Source of the DNA: Lepidostoma basale
Taxonomy: Eukaryota; Arthropoda; Insecta; Trichoptera; Lepidostomatidae
Length of the DNA: 64,000 bases
Direction of reading: 5' to 3'
NCBI GenBank assembly: GCA_022606425.2
Contig: JAHDVF020001555.1
Span: 310,001-374,000 of the forward strand
The translations under genes and the position numbers were made by a program. Of the stretch, positions 51,986 to 62,944 are shown in pieces (within the stretch, counting starts at the first letter, position 1; every line of letters begins with the position of its first letter). Under the pieces are notes generated by a model. It was given only the letters and a program-made list of their open reading frames with translations. It did no database searches and was not told where the DNA came from.

Positions 51986-52974
51986 GCCTGGAGAAAACTC
52001 TCCAAATTTTATATGCTTTCAAGTATTTGTATACATTTAAAAAAACAAACTGTTAGATATATCTATTTGACTCGATCTGGAACCAAACGGTTAGTAAATG
52101 CACAATTTTATTACATTTTAAAAACATAGTCACCGCTTGTCCCTTCGCGGAGTTAGTTAACGTTAGAGCCCGCTGCGATCGCCCCTAATTGAACAGACAG
52201 TCACGTATCCCAAGACTACAATAAAAAGAGCAGCAATCATCGGAAAATCAACGCCATTTTGGGTAGCGTTCCAAATTCAATTTATAACAAAATGGCGCCG
52301 CTCCGGCGAACAGCTGATTCTTCCTCTTCCCCCTATGCCCCGTTCCTTCTTCTACCTCTTTGCGCACCCCTCTTCTCCGTTGCGGTGTGCCACTGTTTCA
52401 GATGACGCAATTAGAGAACAGAAGGAAATATAGAATAAAGGAGACATTTTTACTCCTTTTTCGTCTGTTTGAGGGTGATCCAAATAGTTATTTATTGCAA
52501 GAAACATAAATCTTTAAGGGGTTAGTGGATTTGGAAATTTCAGGAAATATTTTTTTTACTTCTTAAATAGTACAATATGTCTAGAGTATTCTCCCAAAAT
52601 TTTAAATCGATTGGATTAAAATTATAAAACATAGAGACTTCGGAAGTTCCACCCATCAGGCCATATCGCAGGTATATTGAGGCAGCGGCTTTTTTTCAAC
52701 ACTTTCTACCTTTGTAAAGTGCTCTAATATAATAAATGAAAATGGAGAGAATAAAGTGTGTAAAGTGTTTAAAATTTGGTCTCGGTTTTAAAATCGTAGT
52801 AGAGTGAGCATAGATATATTTTATCGAGTCAAAAATCAAGTCTACGCACACAGGATGACGATTTTATTTTTATTTAATGTATAATACTTTGAATCATAAT
52901 AATGTATGAAGTCACATCAATTTTCGTTAATTACCATATGTTGCTCCATTTACTAGTGTATATAAACCGCGACG
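51986..52974. other. Unassigned; GC-richer island 52130-52420
   Basis: 52130-52420 is single-copy with 'aaaatggcgccgctccggcg'. 52430-52900 is AT-rich. No gene or RNA gene recognised. Confidence 0.35.
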
Positions 52975-53094
52975 AGTTGAATTTTCGTCACATTTGAAAA
53001 TGCCTTAGAAGGGTTAAACATGTCATTCCCATAAAACATAATAAAACTTCTAGAAAACTGACGTTTTTATTCGTATTAATTACATTATTTACAC
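52975..53094. repeat. Repeat P right half
   Basis: 'gaaaatgccttagaagggtt', 'acatgtcattcccataaaa' and 'attcgtattaatta'. Left neighbour shared with 28150-28225. Confidence 0.6.
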
Positions 53095-53345
53095 TAATAA
53101 TAATCTCGACTCCGGTGGTACGGTCATGTGATGCGAAGAGACAGTGAACACATTGTCCAAAAAGCCCTCAGCATTCCCACAAAAATAAAAAGAAGAGGTC
53201 GCCCAATGGCGACATGGTGGGCCAACATGGAAAAGGAGCTCCAACGCGAGAACCTGACAGTGGAGATGAGTCAAAATGGAAAAGTTTGGCCTTTTGTACG
53301 AGGAGGGCCGACCCCAAATAATGGCAAAGGGAAAGAAGAAGACAC
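53095..53345 (+). mobile_element. LINE-O C-terminal scrap
   Basis: RWYGHVMRRDSEHIVQKAL (start in another frame), KRRGRPMATWWANMEKEL, NGKVWPFVRG and (GAA)n. Same domain type, a family seen once here. Confidence 0.65.
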
Positions 53346-53403
53346 TAATATTTTGCTAATATTCATATTTTTAATACTATTGTCGTAGTTCAGTGTAATC
53401 CGA

Positions 53404-54616
53404 TAGCGAGATCACTGGTCCCGTACAGGACCGTTGGGCGACTAGAGGTAAATGATCCTTTCTTTAGCGAAATCATTGGTCCCGTACGGGACCGCTGGGC
53501 GACTAGAGGTTAATGATCCTTTCATTAGCGAAATCACCGGTCCCGTACGGGACCACTGAACGACTAGATGTTAATGATCCTTTCATTAGCGAAATCACCG
53601 GACCCGTACGGGACCGCTGGGCGACTAAAGGTTAAAGATCCTTTCATTAGCGAAATTTGGTCCCGTACGGGACCGCTGGGCGACTAGAGGTTAATGATCC
53701 CATTAGCGAAATCACCGGTCCCGTACGGGACCACTGAACGACTAGATGTTAATGATCCTTTCATTAGCGAAATCACCGGACCCGTACGGGACCGCTGGGC
53801 GACTAAAGGTTAAAGATCCTTTCATTAGCGAAATTACCGGTCCCGTACGGAACCGCTGGGAGACTAGAGGTTAATGATCCTCTAATTAGCGAAATCACCG
53901 GTCCCGTACGGGACCACTGAACGGCTAGATGTTAATGATTCTTTCATTAGCGAAATCACCGGTCCCGTACGGGACCGCTGGGCGACTAAAGGTTAAAGAT
54001 CCTTTCATTAGCGAAATTGCCGGTCCCGTACGGAACCACTGGGAGACTAGAGGTTAATGATCCTCTAATTAGCGAAATCACCGGTCCCGTACGGGACCAC
54101 TGAACGGCTAGATGTTAATGATCCTTTCATTAGCGAAATCACCGGTCCCGTACGGGACCGCTGGGCAACTAGAGGTTAAAGATCCTTTCATTAGCGAAAT
54201 TACCGGTCCCGTACGGGACCGCTGGGCGACTACAGGTTAAAGGTCCTTTCATTAGCGAAATAACCGGTCCCGTGGGGACCGCTGGGCGACTAGAGGTTAA
54301 AGATCCTTTCATTAGCGAAATTACCGGTCCCGTACGGAACCGCTGGGAGACTAGAGGTTAATGATCCTCTAACTAGCGAAATCACTGGTCCCGTACGGGA
54401 CCACTGAACGGCTAGATGTTAATGATCCTTTCATTAGCGAAATCACCGGTCCCGTACGGGACCGCTGGGCAACTAGAGGTTAAAGATCCTTTCATTAGCG
54501 AAATTACCGGTCCCGTACGGGACCGCTGGGCGACTACAGGTTAAAGGTCCTTTCATTAGCGAAATAACCGGTCCCGTGGGGACCGCTGGGCGACTAGAGG
54601 TTAAAGATCCTTTCAT
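53404..54616. repeat. 61-bp satellite, 20 units, higher-order structure
   Basis: Twenty tandem units of about 61 bp, each with the perfect palindrome GGTCCCGTACGGGACC or a variant, 'tagcgaaat' and 'gatcctttcatta'. Units 2-4, 5-7 and 8-10 repeat as 3-mers. Units 11-15 and 16-20 repeat as a near-identical 5-mer. Units 15 and 20 share the same shortened palindrome (GGTCCCGTGGGGACC). Confidence 0.95.
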
Positions 54617-54924
54617 TATTTTGTTCATAACACTTTCATTCAATATATTGTTCAACAATAAATCTTTAACTTAAGATGATTGTGACGAGTGAAATGTGTT
54701 CGTGTGTGTGTAATGTATGCGGGTATTTGCGTGTGTGCGTGACGAGAACAAATGGATGACATTACATTAGATTATTTAGATGTGTTTTTTTAACATCCGA
54801 GCGCATTTCTCTTCCGCCTGGGCGGAGAAATAAGTGATCGCTTATACTGCGAACAAATGGAATTACATACTCAAATCCAGGGCTTCCATTTATCTAAAGG
54901 ATTTTTTTATTTTTAACATTTAAT
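54617..54924. other. LINE-A scrap, then unassigned
   Basis: 54605-54645 continues antisense LINE-A sequence ('tttcattattttgttcataa') directly from the satellite. 54680-54745 is a GT-rich tract. The rest is unassigned. Confidence 0.5.
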
Positions 54925-55960
54925 GAGCTCTCAAGAGAAATCACAGCTGCTGTAGGCATTAGACAAGAAAACAGCTTAAGCCCATTCCTATTTAATATAA
55001 TTAAGATTTGGAGAACTTGGAACAGGTGAGGGAATTTGTGTATTTAGGTAACATGTTCACAGCGAATGGTCGAACGGACAGTGATGAAAGAAGGGTTGGT
55101 GCGGGTAACAAAGTGAATGGAGCTTTAAAAGTAGTTATTGGAAACAAGAATTTATCAATGAAAGCGAAAATGGCCGTTCACAATGGAGTTCTGGTCCCAA
55201 ACCTTATGTATGGAAGCGAAGCATGGAACTGGCAGAAGAAAGATGAGAGCAGAATAAATGCGGTAAGGATGAGGTGCCTAAGACGTACGAGTATGTGTGG
55301 TAGAACGATGTACGACAGAATCTTAAATGCTGATATTACGAAGGAATGTAGAGCGAATGAAGGTATTATGAACAAAATTATGAAAGTTTCGCTGCGTTGG
55401 TTCGGACATATGGAGCACATGGGTGAAGAAAGAATGGTTAAAAAAAGTATACGTTAACGATGTTAACGGAGTAAGGAGTCGAGGTAGACCGAGGAAAACA
55501 TGGCATGACCAAATCAATCAATTATTAAAGGTTGGTCATGTCAGAAGCCGGAAGAATCGACGTGCGTGTATGACTCGATTATGAATGTGGAAGAAGCTAG
55601 AGATGTGTGCCAGGATAGAGTAGCGTGGCGGTCCATTCTCTCTGTCTACCCCTGCGGGGAAACGGCGTGATGGTTTGTTTGTTTAAGATTATCGAAGAAG
55701 TCAAATCAATGGACCTGGATTACACAATGGAAAGCAAAAAAATAGATATAATATGATATGCAGATGATGCGGTGCTAATACCAAACTCTGAATATGATCT
55801 ACAAAGGCTACTGTACAAATTCCACATATCATCTCAAAGATTCAACATGAAAAACTCCATAGACGAGACAAAGAGCATGGTTACATCAAGGCAACCAGTA
55901 CGATGCAAGCTTGCATTAGATAATAAAATAATTGCATCAGATAACAAATTTCACTTAAAT
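54925..55960 (+). mobile_element. LINE-P RT fragment opened by LINE-A
   Basis: 54925-55008 encodes ISREITAAVGIRQENSLSPF and LFNII. After the LINE-A insertion, 55683-55960 encodes IIEEVKSMDLDYTMESKKID, CYADDAVLIPNSEYDLQRLL and KTKSM-like ETKSMVTSRQPV with one stop before the palm. A separate RTE-like family with YADD intact. Confidence 0.8.
55009..55682 (+). mobile_element. LINE-A 3' half (TGC sub-type) with 8-bp target duplication
   Basis: Starts at the NLEQVREFVYLGNMFT segment, open to about 55457 (149 codons), then frame breaks. Hairpin cccctgcgggg, stop, 'ggtttgtttg' tail. TTAAGATT flanks at 55001-55008 and 55683-55690. Confidence 0.85.
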
Positions 55961-56169
55961 AATTAAGGTACATGCTTTCGAGATGTGGTGCAGCGGCGAA
56001 TGCTGCGTATACCCTGGACGACAAGAAGAACAAACCAGTCAATCATTGATCAGCTGGGTATCAGGATAAGACTCACGGATATGCTCTCAGAGAGTGTTAA
56101 AGTATTTTGGAGACATAGCCCGGACAGATCAGGACAACCTTGAAAAGCTTATACCTACTAAATATGTTT
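55961..56169 (+). mobile_element. LINE C-terminal scrap
   Basis: VQRRMLRIPWTTRRTNQSII and DQLGIRIRLTDMLSES, then decayed. The opening RMLRIPWT pattern belongs to the same domain type. Confidence 0.55.
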
Positions 56170-56285
56170 ATAATTAACTCGTTCATAAAATGTTACATTT
56201 TTTGCAGTAAATATAACATTTGATAATTCCCTAGCAAGGCGAAACATGTATTTCCCATTAAATATTTAAAAAACTTAATTAATTA
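56170..56285. repeat. Repeat P right half
   Basis: 'atttgataattccctagcaa' and 'ggcgaaacatgtatttccc'. Diverged. Confidence 0.5.
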
Positions 56286-57018
56286 TTGTAAAATGGCAGT
56301 GCGAATTGGTGTTCTTTTAACGACCCTTATGTCTCTTATTCTTCTTATTATTCTTAGTGTAGGCCTAGTGGCCTGTTTCTTAAGAGGAATTGGTCTCCTG
56401 CGAAGTCGACTCCCAGCTGTCGATCCATCTCTTTGGTGGTCTGCCCGGGGGTCGTCTACCATGGGGCTGGCCGTGAAACACAATGAAGGGGAGTCTGGAT
56501 GGATCCATTCTCCTCACGTGTGCATACCAGTATCTTCTCCTTTGCCTTCCCCACCTAACCCTTATGTATGGAAGCGAAACATGGAACTGGCAAAAGAAGG
56601 ATGAAAGTAGAATAAATGCAGTAGAAATGAGATCTTTTAGACGCTCTCTCTGTGTATGATAGAGTGTTGAAAATATAAGAAGTGAATGTGGTGCGAATGA
56701 TGGTGTTATGAATAAATAATGATAGGATCATTTTAAAAGGGTTTGGACACATGGAATGAAAGAATGGTAAAAAAGTTATGTGTTAACGATGTAAATGGAA
56801 CTAGAAATAGAGGAAGACCGAAGAAAGCGTGGCACGATCAAATAAATCAAATATTGAATGTCGGCCACGTGAGGAGTCAGAGAAATCGACTCGCGTGCAT
56901 GACACGATGTATTTATGTTGAGGGAGCGAGAGGAGTACGTCAGGAAAGAAAAGTGTGGCAGTCCATTCTTTCTGCCAACCCCTTCGGGGAGACGGCTTGA
57001 TGGTTAATAAGTGAGTTA
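56286..57018 (+). mobile_element. LINE-A copy split by a LINE-D-like insertion
   Basis: MAVRIGVLLTTLM at 56293, then insertion 56333-56557. Resumes with LMYGSETWNWQKKDES, frame-broken middle, then an open frame 56743-57000 ending SANPFGETA, stop and degenerate tail. Confidence 0.8.
56333..56557 (-). mobile_element. LINE C-terminus with 10-bp target duplication
   Basis: The minus strand carries a PPGRPPKRWIDSW-type segment and HGQPHGRRP, with (TTC)n tail complement at 56337. ACCCTTATGT flanks at 56323-56332 and 56558-56567. Same group as 36228-36502. Confidence 0.75.
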
Positions 57019-57308
57019 GTTTGAGATGGTTTGGACATATGGAACGAATGGATGAGAGTAGAATGATTAAAATGTTGTACACAAGCAGCGTGAGTGGGAA
57101 AAGAAGCCGAAAACATGGCGTGACCAAATTAATCAATTACTAAAAGGCGGCCACACTCGAAGTCGGAATAATCGACGTGCGTGCATGGTACGATGTATGA
57201 ATGTAGAGGAAGCCCGAGAGGTATGCCAGGACAGGCCATTGTGGCGATCCATCCTCTCTACCTACCCCTCCGGGGAAATGACGTGATGGTTAGTTAGTTA
57301 GTTATAAG
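57019..57308 (+). mobile_element. LINE-A 3' end (TCC sub-type)
   Basis: MVWTYGTNG region in broken frame, RSRNNRRACMVRCMNVEEA, hairpin cccctccgggg, stop 'gacgtgatgg' and (GTTA)n. Joined head to tail to the previous copy. Confidence 0.8.
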
Positions 57309-57400
57309 AAAAACTAGTATAAAACAATCGTTTCATTCGTGTTAATTATTTAATATGGAGTTTTACATGAATGTTTAAGAAACAAGAAATAAAGGAATTC
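57309..57400. repeat. Repeat P right arm
   Basis: 'tttcattcgtgttaattatt' and 'tatggagttttacatgaatg', 'aagaaacaagaaataaa'. Confidence 0.55.
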
Positions 57401-57784
57401 CAGCGTGTAGAATGGAAGATATAATCTGCCGTTCACTACAATTCGCCAAGCCCTGGTCCTCTAATGTATTGCATAATCTCGCCGTTTTGGTTGGGAGGGA
57501 AGAACGGGCGCCATAGAGAAGAGTACCTACATTTCTTTATGGACGATTACAGAGTGGATAATGTTCCATAGATTTCTAGAGCCCGCGCCTTTGCCGAGAT
57601 TCCTCTCCCCTTCCCGCCAAAACGTATTCAATCGCTGCCGTTTTGTATAATATCTATGGCCGATTTACATAATGTAATTCATTTGATGTTCCGACCGGAT
57701 TAACTGAAGCTCTTTGCAAAATTTTGTATTAATTTAATTTTTTATATTGTCATTTTAAAGTTTAAATATTCTTATATTATATAT
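57401..57784. other. GC-richer single-copy island
   Basis: 57420-57700 has normal complexity and no repeat match in the window. It contains several TAAT-core and ATTA sequences, which have little weight alone. Confidence 0.35.
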
Positions 57785-57792
57785 ATTAGGTG

Positions 57793-58307
57793 CAGTGGCG
57801 GTACTTCCATACAAGCCGAAAAGCCGGGCTTGCCTTAAAAAATCTATAATAAAACGATGTTTTTTGCGCGTTTGAGCCGTCTACGAATAAAATAATATTT
57901 TGAATTATTTTTGAAACGCGCCGTATTTTATTTCACTCATACGTATTTTTTTTCTACCGTAGGTGAGACACCCGCGAAATCGCCTACGTCCACATGTTTT
58001 GTTTCATGTTTTCGATGGGCTTCATATTCGGCTTGCAAAATGTAATAGTGTCTTTGTCGCACTTATGTATTTTTGGCTTGTAATCATATAGCTAGGTGGA
58101 TATATGCCAGAAGATATCTACAATTTTTTGTATGGATTTGAAGCCGGGCTTTATCACTCTGAAGTTTGTTACTATTCGATGTGTCACGAACTACATTTCT
58201 ATTGTCAGAATGTTATCTGTCATTTACGTTATGTGCAGAAATGGTATAAAAAGTTAAATTTATAATTCCCTGGCATGCCTTATTGGTTGACCCTAGGCAC
58301 GCCACTG
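57793..58307. mobile_element. hAT-like non-autonomous element
   Basis: 515 bp with ends CAGTGGCG and CGCCACTG, flanked by the 8-bp direct repeat ATTAGGTG at 57785-57792 and 58308-58315. The 8-bp duplication and CAGTGGCG terminus fit hAT. No transposase. Internal 'agccgggctt' occurs twice. Confidence 0.85.
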
Positions 58308-58315
58308 ATTAGGTG

Positions 58316-58574
58316 TTTCAGAAAGTTCGGTCCGTTTTACAACAGAAGGCTCTGTCTGCTCCATGTCTTCGAATGGCGGCCATTTTTTTAGTAAGCCTAA
58401 TTAAGTCCAGTTCATTCTCACAACAACATTTGTTTTATCGCTCCTTAAAATGTGGACTTTTTCGTCGCTCCTTCGAATGTAGGCTATATTCTACCGTTTT
58501 GGGTTTATCACAGGTATCGTGGAAACAATCTTTACTATATCTTGGCATTTAAATATAGCATATAGATTGGAGTG
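58316..58574. other. Unassigned
   Basis: An open + frame at 58313-58552 has no recognised domain. Mixed composition. Confidence 0.35.
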
Positions 58575-58930
58575 ATATCTCCAGGTGGTTTCTAGCAATG
58601 CGCTAAATGGCGGTAGCCTTTCACATTGCGTTAAAAAGATCTTCTGCTTAATGCTTGAAAATACAATCTTCATAGATGGCGTGTAGATTGAAAAAACTAC
58701 CATGTAAAGAGTGGTCTTACAGATTAACTTATATACAACTTCCAAAAATTTGTCAGACATAAGAAAAAAATTGGTGGTCATAAGAAAAAAATGTGGAATG
58801 GGGAATGTTGTATTACATAAAGCGTGCGCTTAACCCAACCAATGACAGGTCATAAGTCCTGTAAACACCTCGATCAACCATATTCTGTTTCCAATTTGCA
58901 TCTTCGTCTCTATTGAGATACAATTAATTC
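58575..58930 (+). mobile_element. Repeat B retroposon, long copy
   Basis: From 'ctccaggtggtttctagcaa' through 'catagatggcgtgtag', 'ggaatggggaatgttg' and 'caatgacaggtcat' to 'ctattgagatacaatta'. Contains a partial duplication at 58755-58800. Confidence 0.8.
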
Positions 58931-59117
58931 TTGGCATTTAGAGTTTATCGCAGAAACTTGCCTATTTGTGGAATCAAACAATCTGTAACTGTAGTATATA
59001 ACCAGGCGCAATTTAACGCCTTGCTGTGCCTGTAGTATATAACAAGGCGCGATTCTACATCTAAATACATTCTACATCTATATAACAAAGCGCACTTCGC
59101 CGAACGCAACATCAGAT
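58931..59117. other. Unassigned with a short duplication
   Basis: 'gtagtatataac.aggcgc' occurs twice (58990-59060). No gene. Confidence 0.4.
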
Positions 59118-59625
59118 GAGAGTAGTAATGTCAGGAGTTCCACTAAAGAACACCAAGGAGTTTGTCTACCTCGGATGCTAAATAACATGGGACGTTCGGT
59201 CTAAGAGCGAGGTCGACAGCCGTATACATCAGGCTAGGCATGCATTTAATAAAAGGTCGAAAATAATATAATCAAATAATATAGACCTAAAACTGAGAAT
59301 ACTCCTCATCAAGACCTATGTATGGAGTATCTTGATGTACGGCTGCGAGACATGGTGCCTATCCGAAAGAGATAAGCGGAGACTAGAGATTTTTGAGATG
59401 TGGTCAAATAGAAGACTATTAGGAATTTCCTGGAGAGACCACATCACGAATGAGGAAGTTCTTCAAGGAATCGAAGGAGGAAGGCACCTGCTCAGGACCT
59501 TGTCCGAAAGGCGTGCAAGATGGATCGGCCATGTAATACGTCAGGAAGGTCTCTTGCATGCCATGATGGAGGGTATGACCTCCGGGCAGACGGCGTGATG
59601 GTTAGTTAGTTAGTTAGTTAGTATT
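59118..59625 (+). mobile_element. LINE-F copy ending in a LINE-A tail
   Basis: 59118-59582 is LINE-F: MMYGCETWCLSERDKRRLEI, GISWRDHITNEEVLQGIEGG and RARWIGHVIRQEGLLHAMME. At about 59580 it switches to 'cgggcagacggcgtgatgg' and (GTTA)n of LINE-A, keeping the frame and using the LINE-A stop. Confidence 0.8.
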
Positions 59626-59963
59626 TTCCATATCTGTTTCCCCACTTCCAGGGGATTACGCAATGATTAAGACCAGAGTAATCCCAAATAATAAAAAAAC
59701 TTGGAAAAGTCTAATATATTATCGTTTGTTTAAGTTCTTTGTTTTTCCCGTGGTCAGAAATGGAATTAATAAATTAGGAAAATAAGAATTGCGAACGTGA
59801 GCTCTGTCCTCCGCTGTAATTATCTAATGGAGGGGCGCCTTCCAGCGCAATAGAAGGCAGCCGGGCCTGGATCGGTCGCCAGGGCCACCTTTAGAATAAT
59901 TATTTACAATTCTTCTTCTTCGGCGTTACAAGATTATAAACTGTTTAAATAAAATAAAAACAT
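59626..59963. other. Unassigned, small GC-rich patch
   Basis: 59790-59890 is GC-richer single-copy DNA. (TTC)n at 59911 may be a scrap of a LINE tail. Confidence 0.35.
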
Positions 59964-60515
59964 AACTAACTAACTAACCAGCACGCCGTCTCCCCGAAGG
60001 GGTAGGCAGAAAGAATGGACTGCCACACTTTTCTTTCCTGACATATTTCTCTCGCTTCCTCAACATTCATACATCGTGTCATGCACGCGCATCGATTTCT
60101 CTGACTCCTCACATGGCCGACATTCAATATTTGATTTATTTTACTCGGTCTTCCTCTATTTCTGGTTCCATTTACATCATTAATTTTTTTACCATTCTTT
60201 CTTCATTCATTCTTTCCATATGTCCAAACCATCTTAATGATCCTTTCATTATTTTGTTCATGACACCATCATTCGCACCGCATTCACTTCTAATATTTTC
60301 ATTCGACACTCTATCATACACAGAGTATCCACACATTCGTCTAAGAGATCTCATTTTTAATGCATTTATTCTACTTTCATCCTTCTTTTGCCAGTTCCAT
60401 GCTTCGCTTCCATGCATAAGGGTCGGTAGAAGAACACCATTGTGCACTGCCATTCTAGCTTTTTTGTATAGGTTTTTGTTTGCGATGACAACTTTAAGTG
60501 CACTATTCACTTTGT
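59964..60515 (-). mobile_element. LINE-A 3' half (TTC sub-type)
   Basis: Tail complement, hairpin complement 'ccccgaagggg', then the minus frame 60510-60172 encodes NSALKVVIANKNLYKKARMA, SLRRMCGYSVYDRVSNENIR and MKGSLRWFGHMERMNEERM. A deletion removes part of the GRPRKTWHD segment. Confidence 0.85.
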
Positions 60516-60645
60516 TATTTATATAATCACAATTGATTATATTTTGTGGCGACAGCTGTTTCGATAAACGATGGTAGCATCGTCAGGTCTGACGGGTATG
60601 TCAGGTTGATAGTAAGACCTGACGATTTTAAAATTAAAAAACTTA
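60516..60645. repeat. Group Q half and short inverted repeat
   Basis: 'cgacagctgtttcgataaac', 'gtagcatcgtcaggtct' and the later complement 'agacctgacgat'. Confidence 0.55.
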
Positions 60646-60649
60646 AAAA

Positions 60650-61720
60650 AGCATGTAAAAATTGGAGAGTTTTCTCCAGGCGTTATCTAGTAATATGTGA
60701 TAATTGGGTAAAAAAAAGATTTTCTGCATAATGTTTACCTCTAGTCTCAATAGATGGCGCTAGTGTAGATTGAACTAAAATATGTGAAATGTTTCTCAAC
60801 ATTGTAGCATATATACAACTTTCAAATAATTTTCAGACGTGGTGTTCGTAGAAGGGCGGAATGGGAAATGTTGTATTACTGAAAGATCTACATATGCTAC
60901 TATGTTGAGAAACATTTCACATATTTTTAGTTCAATCTACACTAGCGCCATCTATTGAGACTAGATGTAAGAATCAAGCAGAAAATCTTTATTAATGTAA
61001 TGTGAAAGGCTATCATGAACCCAATTATCAAACATTACTAGACAACGCCTAGACAAAGCCAGACGTGGTGGTCGTAACAAGGTGGATGGGGAATTTTTTT
61101 TTTTAATTTTTTTTTTTTGTTATTTTTTTTAAAACACAATTGGGTTATACGAGTATGGTTACATTTTTAGATCTTACAATTAATTATGTATTGTTTCAGA
61201 TATTTTTTATATTGAGTTGTAGTGAGACTCCTTGTGTCTTTTGGTAGTTCATTGTAAAGTTTCAGTCCATTGTTCAATATCCTTGATTGTCCTGTCTTAG
61301 TTCGTGCATTCGGTAAGTGATATCTGTCACAGTTCCTGGTCCAGTGTCTATGTATATCTGATTTTTTAGTTAATTTGTGGCTGCTGTCTGTTGTCTTTTC
61401 CATGGTCACTCTGTGTAAAAATTTTAAGTCTCATATTTGGTCAGGACATATCTGATATGTCCATTTGTTTTGTTTGTCTGTAAACTTGTATGGTTGGGGT
61501 AAGATAGTTAATGTTATAAGCTAATTTTATTATTTTATTTTGTTGTCTTTGGAGTCTGGAGATGTCCTTTTGGTTTCCTGTTCCACAGAAGTTTTACTAC
61601 ATAAAGCGATCGCTGCTAGCTAGCGACATATGACAGGTTATAAGTCCTGTAAACGCCTCGACCACCATATTCTGTTTCCAAATAATTTACATCTTCGTCT
61701 CTATTGAGATATAATTAATT
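60650..61720. mobile_element. Rearranged Repeat B cluster with LINE-K inside
   Basis: 60655-60885 is Repeat B (+) from its 5' segment 'ttctccaggcgttatctag'. 60886-61065 is an inverted Repeat B 5' half (-). 61066-61100 and 61590-61720 are the two ends of another + copy opened by LINE-K. Confidence 0.75.
61105..61585 (-). mobile_element. LINE-K 3' end
   Basis: T-rich tail complement at 61105-61135. Minus frame MEKTTDSSHKLTKKSDIHRH, NCDRYHLPNARTKTGQ and LKLYNELPKDTRSLTT with a stop at 61167. Close relative of 21804-22290. Confidence 0.8.
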
Positions 61721-62094
61721 CTTAACAAAGTATTATATTTTAAGAGTTAATAATGTTTTAATTCGTAAATAATTCGGATATATTTTAAATATGAAGAGGA
61801 ATCTTGTAAGATATGTCATGATTGAACAGTGAGGTATATTGTTTCTGCTTACCCCTTTAAGGAAAAGGCGTGACGGTTAGTTAGTTAGGTTTATAGCTCG
61901 TTTATTATCACTATGGTCTCGGAAAGCGGCCCCGTCCGACTCTGGGCAGTCAGTGAACACACGCGCAGGGCCGGAGGGCGCCCGAAACCGCCAAATCGTT
62001 TGGAAAACAAAAATTCCAGTGCCCATTTTGCTGATGGGATTTACTCTTTTTATAATATACAGGCCTTAAAGATGGGAGGCGCGTGGTGATTTTT
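61721..62094. other. LINE-A tail scrap and GC-rich patch
   Basis: 61795-61890 is a LINE-A (+) tail (mutated hairpin 'cccctttaagga', 'gttagttagg'). 61900-62060 is a single-copy GC-richer patch. Confidence 0.5.
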
Positions 62095-62700
62095 CAAATC
62101 AAATGAAATCAGTTTATTTACTCAAAAGACATTACAAACAGCATAAATGCTTTAGGTATCATCTATTGAGTACAGGTAAAATATTATACACATACAACAT
62201 AATACCAGGAACGCATTAGTGATGGTTCGACATTAGGAAGACAAGATACTTTCCAAATTCAAGAGTATCTGTCCCCTGAACGTACTTTCACTAACATGAA
62301 AGACGTCGAACTCCGAGGAGACCGCGTTCAGCAGACTAATTGCTCTTCCCACCGGTGTCACCAGAGGCAGATTGGTTCTGGCGGCCTGTAGGTAAAACAG
62401 TCTGTGCTGTCGCTGTCGGACATATCTATCGGGGACAAAAAGACCAAAATCCTCCAGTACGGCCGAGTTCTCGAAGTATCCCCTAATTAATCTGAAGAAA
62501 TGGGTTATTAGATGTTCATCTCTTCGAAGCTGTAAAGAATTGGTTCCGAGCATTCCCAAAAGACATGCCGTGGGATAGAGCCATGGATAACTACCGTATT
62601 CCCTCATGTAGAGATACCTCAGAAATTTTTTCTGAACCCTCTCAAGCATAACAGAATATCTCACCTCGTTAGGACTCCATATCACAGAACCACTTGTGCT
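62095..62700 (-). mobile_element. LINE-J 3' end, well preserved
   Basis: Tail complement 'aatcaaatgaaatcag'. Minus frame of 150 codons: IWSPNEVRYSVMLERVQKKF, LRYLYMREYGSYPWLYPTAC, GLFVPDRYVRQRQHRLFYL and TNLPLVTPVGRAISLLNA, stop at 62233. Confidence 0.85.
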
Positions 62701-62754
62701 TATGAATCTCGAAATCTGAATTTAAACAGTTGTGAACAACTTATTCATATGTTT

Positions 62755-62915
62755 GGTAAAAATATAGTGATAGTGGCAAATGCAAATATAAGAAGTGAAT
62801 GCAGTGCCATTGATAGTGTTATGAACAAAATAATAAAATAATGAAAGGGTCCTTAAGATGGTTTGGACACATGGAAACAATGAATGAAGAAACAATGGTA
62901 AAGAAAAAATACACT
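62755..62915 (+). mobile_element. LINE-A internal scrap
   Basis: ANANIRSECSAIDSVMNK and GSLRWFGHMETMNEETMVK, with an 8-bp duplication inside the MNKIMK segment. Confidence 0.7.
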
Positions 62916-62944
62916 GTTTTTGGTCTGATCCATTATTCACTTGA

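Noticed and set aside
53404..54616. CRISPR-like repeat array
   Set aside because: There are no unique spacers; the whole 61-bp unit repeats, in a eukaryotic context. It is a satellite.
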